Positions 59,254 through 64,000 of a stretch of 64,000 nt of DNA are shown here, one piece after another. The stretch comes from Mannheimia sp041807705 (GTDB lineage Bacteria > Pseudomonadota > Gammaproteobacteria > Enterobacterales > Pasteurellaceae): assembly GCF_041807705.1 (NCBI RefSeq), contig NZ_JBGTYY010000009.1, forward strand, positions 8,134 to 72,133. Direction: 5' to 3'. Under the pieces are notes generated by a model, which made no database searches, was not told the origin of the DNA, and was given only the letters and a program-made list of their open reading frames with translations. Position 1 is the stretch's first letter. Each line of letters opens with the position of its first letter. The position numbers were made by a program, and so were the translations under genes.

Positions 59254-60327
59254 TTATTTCTGTTTTTTCAAAAACTCAACAGCTGTATCTGGGAAGTCGG
59301 TAAATACGCCTGTTGCTCCCGCTTTATTTAAGAGTGCATCATACATTTGATCTACATTCTCAAAGAATGGAGCTAAAGCATCTTTACGCACTGTGTAAGG
59401 ATGCAGCTCTAACTTATGTTTAGCTAACTCTTTTACAAGCGGCGTATATTTAATATCACCTACTTTTGAGTTTTTATCGTCAATCAACATATACCAGCCT
59501 GGCCCTACACCGTCTGCATATTTTGCGACTTCTGCCATTGCACCTTCTTTGAACATCCAATCGTAGTCGTAGTTAATCCATTTACCGTCTTTATCTTTCT
59601 CTTCAGTTTCATTCCAATCGGTATAGGCGATTAATTGCACCAATTTTAAGTCCATACCAAGCTGAGGGAGTAATTCAGTTTTAATGCGTTTTAACTCATT
59701 AAAATCGAAAGTTTGTAAATAAACAGGCGATGATTTTTTATCGTAGCCATATTTTTTCAACACTTTTAAAGTTTCTAATGCAATGTCTTTACCTTCTTTA
59801 TGGTGTAACCAAGGGGCTTTAATTTCTGGATAGATACCGATTGTTTTACCTGTTGATTTTTCTAAGCCCTGAATAAACTCAATTTCTTCTTCAAAAGTAT
59901 GGATCTTAAAGCTTGATTGCCAAAGCGGGAAACGTTTTGGGTAAACCGCTACTTGTTTGCCATCTTCCATTTTGAAGTTTTCTGTCATCTCAAGTGTGCG
60001 AATTTCTTCTAAAGTGAAATCTGCCACATAGTAACGCCCATCTTCACGCTTACGTTCTGGGAATTTTTTCGCAACATCGGTTAAGCCATCTAAGAAGTGG
60101 TCGTGAATCACAATGATGTGATTATCTTTCGTCATTGCAAGATCTTGCTCTAAATAGTCCGCCTGTTGCCCAAATGCCAAGGCTTTTGACTCTAATGTAT
60201 GCTCTGGCAAATAACCACTCGCACCACGGTGAGCAATCACTAATTTATCTGATGCTTGAGCATAAGCACTTAATGTTGCCGCAGAGAGTGTTAACGCTGC
60301 AACCAATGTTTTAAATTTAAATTTCAT
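59254..60327 (-). CDS. glpQ: GlpQ, periplasmic glycerophosphodiester phosphodiesterase
   Basis: Hydrolyses glycerophosphodiesters to glycerol 3-phosphate and an alcohol. A 357-residue protein: signal peptide ending SAYAQA, then HRGASGYLPEHTLESKALAF with the catalytic HRG/HT pair, EQDLAMTKDNHIIVIHDH and GIYPEIKAPWLH (metal ligands), and DFPDTAVEFL at the end. The homologue Protein D of H. influenzae is a lipoprotein; here there is no lipobox Cys, so it should be soluble in the periplasm. It follows glpT. Confidence 0.95.
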   Translation of the reverse strand: MKFKFKTLVAALTLSAATLSAYAQASDKLVIAHRGASGYLPEHTLESKALAFGQQADYLEQDLAMTKDNHIIVIHDHFLDGLTDVAKKFPERKREDGRYYVADFTLEEIRTLEMTENFKMEDGKQVAVYPKRFPLWQSSFKIHTFEEEIEFIQGLEKSTGKTIGIYPEIKAPWLHHKEGKDIALETLKVLKKYGYDKKSSPVYLQTFDFNELKRIKTELLPQLGMDLKLVQLIAYTDWNETEEKDKDGKWINYDYDWMFKEGAMAEVAKYADGVGPGWYMLIDDKNSKVGDIKYTPLVKELAKHKLELHPYTVRKDALAPFFENVDQMYDALLNKAGATGVFTDFPDTAVEFLKKQK

Positions 60328-60342
60328 AGAATCACCTCATTG

Positions 60343-60380
60343 TTTAAAAATAAAGGAAGAACAATATGTTCTTCCTTTTT
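60343..60380. terminator. Hairpin between glpT and glpQ
   Basis: AAAGGAAGAACA (60352-60363) and TGTTCTTCCTTT (60367-60378) form a perfect 12-bp stem with T-rich flanks. It may limit read-through from glpT into glpQ. Confidence 0.8.
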
Positions 60381-60397
60381 GATTTATAAATTAACAA

Positions 60398-61843
60398 TTA
60401 TTTACCGTAGTGGTCGCCTAGTTTAGCTTTGTGTTTGCCTTCTTCAAGCATTACGATAAACATTAATAATACCGCTAACACGCCACCTGCGATCATCACA
60501 TAGAAACCGCCGTCCCAGCCGAATTCGTGTGCCGCCCAGCCTACTACCGCAGAAGCAGATACAGTACCACCTAAGTAACCGAATAAGCCTGTGAAGCCTG
60601 CTGACGTACCCGCTGCTTTTTTCGGTGCAAGCTCAAGAGCGTGTAAGCCGATCAGCATTACTGGGCCATAAATTAAGAAGCCGATAGTGGTCATTAAGAC
60701 AAAGTCCATTAATTGATATGGATTCTCATACCACACTTTACCTGCGTATTGAGCTAACTCTGCTTCAGGCGTTGCTGGGTTTAACCATAATGCCACAACT
60801 GCTGCGGTGGTTAAGATCATAAACACGAAACCGGTCAAGCCACGTTTACCTTTGAAGATCTTATCTGATACCCACCCACATAGTAGCGTACCTGGAATCG
60901 CCGCAAGCTCATAAATGATGTACGCAGAGGCTGTTCCTTTAATATTGAAGTGTTTCACTTCCCCTAAATAAACTGGAGACCATTTCAATACACCATAACG
61001 AATTAAGTAAACGAATACGTTAGCGATTGCGATATACCACAATAATTTATTTTTTAACACATAAGTGAATAAAATTTCTTTAGTGGTTAATTCTGTTTCC
61101 GATTTTTTCTCATCATAGTCATCTGGGTAGTCGTTACGCCATTTCTCAACTGGCGGTAAACCACAAGATTGTGGAGTATCTTTCATCATAAAGTAGATTG
61201 GCACAGCGGCAATCATCGCTGCAATACCTGGGTAGTATAGAGCCTGTTGCCAAATATCTTTTGCTGTTGCTTCAACACCGTGTGTATTGTAGAAAATTGC
61301 ACCCGCTAAAATCACCATTAAGCCCGGCACCATACCGCCTACGTTATGCGCACAGTTCCAAATCGATACAATAGTTCCACGCTCAGATTTAGACCACCAG
61401 TGTACCATTGTACGACCACACGGTGGCCATCCCATACCTTGGAACCAACCGTTTAAGAAGATCATAACGAACATAACGGCAATGCCTGAAGTTGCCCACG
61501 GCATTAAGCCCATCATCGTCATACAAAGACCTGATAATAATAAACCGAATGGTAAAAATACTTTCGGATTTGAGCGGTCTGACATCCACGCCATTACAAA
61601 TTTTGATAAACCATACGCCAAACCAGCACCTGTACCGATAATACCAAGTTCTGCTTTATTATACATACCAGCTTCAATTAAGCCCGGTTGTGCTAGGTCA
61701 AAGTTAGCACGCACGAAATAGTAAGCGGCATAGCCGAAGAAAATGCCAGCAAAAACTTGCCAACGCAAGAATTTATATCTTGCATCAACTTTGTCCGCTG
61801 GCAACTCCGCTATATGCGGAGCGGGTTTAAATGGACCAAACAT
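60398..61843 (-). CDS. glpT: GlpT, glycerol-3-phosphate/phosphate antiporter
   Basis: A 481-residue major-facilitator transporter of the organophosphate:phosphate antiporter group, with twelve membrane segments. YAAYYFVRANFDLAQPGLIE near the start, MSDRSNPKVFLPFGLLLSG, GWFQGMGWPPCGRTMVHWWS and AAGTSAGFTGLFGYLGG are GlpT hallmarks. Divergent from the dehydrogenase at 62211 across a region with a perfect CRP site. Confidence 0.96.
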   Translation of the reverse strand: MFGPFKPAPHIAELPADKVDARYKFLRWQVFAGIFFGYAAYYFVRANFDLAQPGLIEAGMYNKAELGIIGTGAGLAYGLSKFVMAWMSDRSNPKVFLPFGLLLSGLCMTMMGLMPWATSGIAVMFVMIFLNGWFQGMGWPPCGRTMVHWWSKSERGTIVSIWNCAHNVGGMVPGLMVILAGAIFYNTHGVEATAKDIWQQALYYPGIAAMIAAVPIYFMMKDTPQSCGLPPVEKWRNDYPDDYDEKKSETELTTKEILFTYVLKNKLLWYIAIANVFVYLIRYGVLKWSPVYLGEVKHFNIKGTASAYIIYELAAIPGTLLCGWVSDKIFKGKRGLTGFVFMILTTAAVVALWLNPATPEAELAQYAGKVWYENPYQLMDFVLMTTIGFLIYGPVMLIGLHALELAPKKAAGTSAGFTGLFGYLGGTVSASAVVGWAAHEFGWDGGFYVMIAGGVLAVLLMFIVMLEEGKHKAKLGDHYGK

Positions 61844-62210
61844 TTTTATTCTCCAATATAATTTTAAGTAATACCTATTCTTAGGTCGGTCAATAATATC
61901 TGAAAATAGCGAATGACAAAGTTATTTTTTGCAAAAATGTGATTTATTTCACAAAATTTTCACTTTAAATCACTTCAAATTTTCGGAAATACGCATTTTT
62001 ATCTTACCACCTACTCCGACCTCTTATAAAAAAACACATTATATACAACCAAAATAATCAGTAAATTACGATGCAAATTCAATAATTTTGTGATGTAGAT
62101 CTGATTTTTAAACAAATCTATTTGAACTCAATTTATTTTCGTTTATGCTAATAAAGGTAATATTAAGTTCAAATTCGAGCAATTAAAGCATCGAACAAAA
62201 GGAGCAAAAA
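61844..62210. other. Divergent glpT/glpD control region
   Basis: 367 bases without a gene. It contains a perfect CRP site (61938-61953), a near-match TGTGA-N6-TCTGA (62089-62104), a -10-like TATGCT about 60 bp before glpD, and an imperfect TTCGA...TCGAA inverted pair near 62178-62198 that could be a GlpR-type operator. Confidence 0.65.
61938..61953. promoter_or_regulatory. CRP site, glpT/glpD region
   Basis: Perfect TGTGA-N6-TCACA (spacer TTTATT). It lies 95 bp from the glpT start and 258 bp from the dehydrogenase start, so glpT is the likelier target. Confidence 0.82.
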
Positions 62211-63809
62211 ATGCAAAGATACGAACAACTCGCTCAAGTGCAACAAACACAAAAATGGGATTTCATTATTATTGGTGGCGGTGCAAGTGGTTTAGGTATT
62301 GCTGTAGACACCGCCTCTCGTGGCTATAAAACCTTATTACTAGAAAGCCACGACTTCGCAAAAGGGACATCAAGCCGTAGTACTAAATTAGTACACGGAG
62401 GCGTACGTTATTTAGCCAATGGCGATGTGGCATTAGTAAGAGAAGCCCTGCGTGAGCGTGGTCGCTTAGCTAAAAATGCGGCTCACCTCTTTAAAAACCA
62501 AAGTTTCATTATTCCAAACTATACCCTTAAAGATTGCTTAATGTACCGTGTAGGTTTAGGAATGTACGATATGCTTTCAGGTAATCTTAGTTTAGGTAAA
62601 ACGCAAAATATTGATAAAGCTGAAGCAAAAAGACGTTTACCAACATTAAACGACTTAGGCTTGCGTGCAGGTACAGTTTATCAAGATGGACAATTTGATG
62701 ATGCTCGTTTAGCGGTAAATATGGCTCAAACGGTGGTTGAGCAAGGCGGAACAGTGTTAAACCACGCTAAAGTAACTTCGTTACACAAAACACCACAGAG
62801 CAAAATTGATGGCGTAACTTTCTACGATGAGCTTAACCAGCAAGAACATACCGTATTCGGCACGGCAGTCATTAACGCAACGGGCGTGTTTATGAATGAT
62901 ATTTTAAGTATGGATCAGGGTAGCCCGAAAAAATTCGTGGTGCCGAGTCAAGGCATCCACTTAGTGTTAGATAAATCATTCTTGCCAAGTAATGATGCGT
63001 TGATGATTCCAAAGACCTCAGACGGACGTGTATTATTCGCTGTGCCTTGGCACGATGTATTAGTGGTAGGAACGACGGATACCTTAATTGAACACCCATC
63101 TTACGAACCAATTCCGCTTGAGCAAGAAGTAAACTTTATTTTAACCACCGCGGCGCAATACCTCACAAGAAAACCAACCCGTGATGATGTGAAAGCTGTA
63201 TTTGCAGGGCAACGTCCGCTTGCTGCCCCGGAAAAAGAAGGGCAAAGTACAAAAGAGGTTTCCCGTAGCCATAAAGTTTTAACCGATCCAACCAGCGGTT
63301 TAGTAACGATTACAGGTGGTAAATGGACAACTTATCGCCAAATGGCTGAAGATACGGTAGAAGAAGCATTAAAAGTCCACCCACAATTAGGCAATAAACC
63401 TTGTCGAACAGTAGATTTATCTATTCACGGCAATATTCCAGCGGAATTAGTAAATTTACAAGATCATCTCTACGTTTATGGTTCAGACATTCCAGAACTA
63501 CGTGGTTTAATGACTGCTTATCCTGAATATGCAGAGAAAATCCACCCAAGATTAGATTACACCGTAGCTGAAGTGATTTGGGCGGTTCGTAATGAGATGG
63601 CTCAAACGGTGGAAGATGTATTGGCACGCCGTGTTCGCTTGCTCTTTACCGATGCGAGAGCCGCTATTGACAGTGCGGCAAAAGTCGCCGCCATTATGGC
63701 AAAAGAGATGGGTAAAGATGAAATTTGGCAACAACAACAAGTCGCTCAATTCCTTAATGTTGCGAAACACTATTTACTGGTAGATTACCAACCCCAATTC
63801 ATCGCTTAA
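62211..63809 (+). CDS. glpD: Glycerol-3-phosphate dehydrogenase/oxidase (GlpD type)
   Basis: A 532-residue FAD-dependent membrane-associated dehydrogenase that oxidises glycerol 3-phosphate to dihydroxyacetone phosphate. FAD motif IIIGGGASGLGIAVDTASRG (about residues 20-39), then GTSSRSTKLVHGGVRYL, FVVPSQGIHLVLD, VGTTDT and ITGGKWTTYRQMAEDTV. The closing domain (EVIWAVRNEMAQTVEDVLARRVR) is standard. There is no fused cluster-binding tail as in GlpA. AAGGAGC precedes the ATG. In H. influenzae and E. coli the gene divergent from glpT is glpA; here it is this single-subunit type. Confidence 0.88.
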   Translation: MQRYEQLAQVQQTQKWDFIIIGGGASGLGIAVDTASRGYKTLLLESHDFAKGTSSRSTKLVHGGVRYLANGDVALVREALRERGRLAKNAAHLFKNQSFIIPNYTLKDCLMYRVGLGMYDMLSGNLSLGKTQNIDKAEAKRRLPTLNDLGLRAGTVYQDGQFDDARLAVNMAQTVVEQGGTVLNHAKVTSLHKTPQSKIDGVTFYDELNQQEHTVFGTAVINATGVFMNDILSMDQGSPKKFVVPSQGIHLVLDKSFLPSNDALMIPKTSDGRVLFAVPWHDVLVVGTTDTLIEHPSYEPIPLEQEVNFILTTAAQYLTRKPTRDDVKAVFAGQRPLAAPEKEGQSTKEVSRSHKVLTDPTSGLVTITGGKWTTYRQMAEDTVEEALKVHPQLGNKPCRTVDLSIHGNIPAELVNLQDHLYVYGSDIPELRGLMTAYPEYAEKIHPRLDYTVAEVIWAVRNEMAQTVEDVLARRVRLLFTDARAAIDSAAKVAAIMAKEMGKDEIWQQQQVAQFLNVAKHYLLVDYQPQFIA

Positions 63810-63814
63810 TGAGC

Positions 63815-63842
63815 AAAGCCACCTTTAAAAGGTGGCTTTTTT
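63815..63842 (+). terminator. Terminator after glpD
   Basis: AAAGCCACCTT (63815-63825) pairs perfectly with AAGGTGGCTTT (63829-63839), followed by a T-run. Confidence 0.92.
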
Positions 63843-63875
63843 ACGATACAAGCGGTCAAAAATAGCAAAAAATTT

Positions 63876-64000
63876 GGGGCTGTCCTAGATAACGACTAAA
63901 ACTTCCATTTAGGTTAAGATAACCCTATGAGAAAAAGTCGTCTAAGTCAGTACAAACAACATAAACTCATAGAGCTGTTTGTAGCAGGCGTAACCGCTCG
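63876..64000 (+). mobile_element. Left end of an IS1595-family (IS1016-like) insertion sequence
   Basis: The terminal sequence GGGGCTGTCCTAGAT begins at 63876, and 51 bases in, an ATG (63927) opens a reading frame. This is the usual organisation of IS1016-like elements of Pasteurellaceae and Neisseriaceae. The element continues beyond the window, so the right inverted repeat, target duplication and intactness cannot be judged. Confidence 0.8.
63927..64000 (+). CDS. IS1595-family transposase, 5' part only
   Basis: The first 24 residues (MRKSRLSQYKQHKLIELF, then VAGVTAR) match the start of IS1016-type transposases, which carry an N-terminal zinc-ribbon/helix-turn-helix and a DDE-like catalytic core further on. 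The catalytic part is outside the window. Confidence 0.78.
   Translation, partial: MRKSRLSQYKQHKLIELFVAGVTA

Overview
The window is chromosomal DNA of a Pasteurellaceae bacterium. The 9-base DNA uptake signal ACAAGCGGT, in either orientation, occurs roughly 27 times by eye. This is the Actinobacillus pleuropneumoniae-type uptake signal, shared by Actinobacillus, Mannheimia, Bibersteinia and [Haemophilus] ducreyi, as opposed to the H. influenzae type. Gene content agrees: an UlaA-UlaB fusion, AfuABC, the mutY-yggX-mltC and fkpA-yheO-tusDCB blocks, and the start of an IS1016-like element. I cannot fix the species.

Layout. 1-9.3 kb: a partial DUF535/VirK gene, hslVU behind a heat-shock promoter, a cytochrome b561, sfsA with a hexanucleotide expansion, a MazEF-type toxin-antitoxin pair, a DMT exporter coupled to a frameshifted VOC gene, two small lipoproteins, and mutY-yggX-mltC. 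9.4-10.2 kb: a tandemly duplicated tRNA-Phe/tRNA-Asn unit and a candidate small RNA. 10.3-22.7 kb: ffh, a diflavin reductase beside a free-standing Aer-like PAS protein, an ATP-grasp/esterase/DUF302 set, an outer-membrane barrel protein, tusBCD-yheO-fkpA, slyX, mtnN and rimO. 22.8-26.4 kb: a CRP-controlled operon yjjI-yjjW-nupC.

27-50 kb is a large sugar-acid catabolic region. It holds cdaR-gntP-glycerate kinase, then the ascorbate regulon (ulaAB, ulaC and ulaD to the left; ulaG, ulaR, ulaE and ulaF to the right), then an L-threonate/tetronate operon (ltnD, otnK, otnC, otnI, a GntP-type permease) that continues into three hydrolase genes of unknown role. This last block sits between the two halves of a decaying amino-acid ABC transporter: a frameshifted permease and an intact permease on the left, an ATPase and an internally deleted binding protein on the right. 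Ascorbate is fermented through the ula pathway, while its oxidative breakdown yields L-threonate. The neighbourhood therefore looks built to use both.

51.6-64 kb: glmS and a DeoR regulator, a glycine-zipper lipoprotein, then an organophosphate region. That region has AfuABC (sugar-phosphate importer family, with a well-formed class II CRP promoter), glpQ, glpT and a divergent glycerol-3-phosphate dehydrogenase, and it ends at the left end of an IS1595/IS1016-type insertion sequence.

Broken genes: the VOC gene (5482-5885), a 5'-nucleotidase remnant inside the ula operon (32490-32958), a permease (39055-39706) and a binding protein (51076-51471). All functional calls come from reading protein sequence and context; no database search was run.
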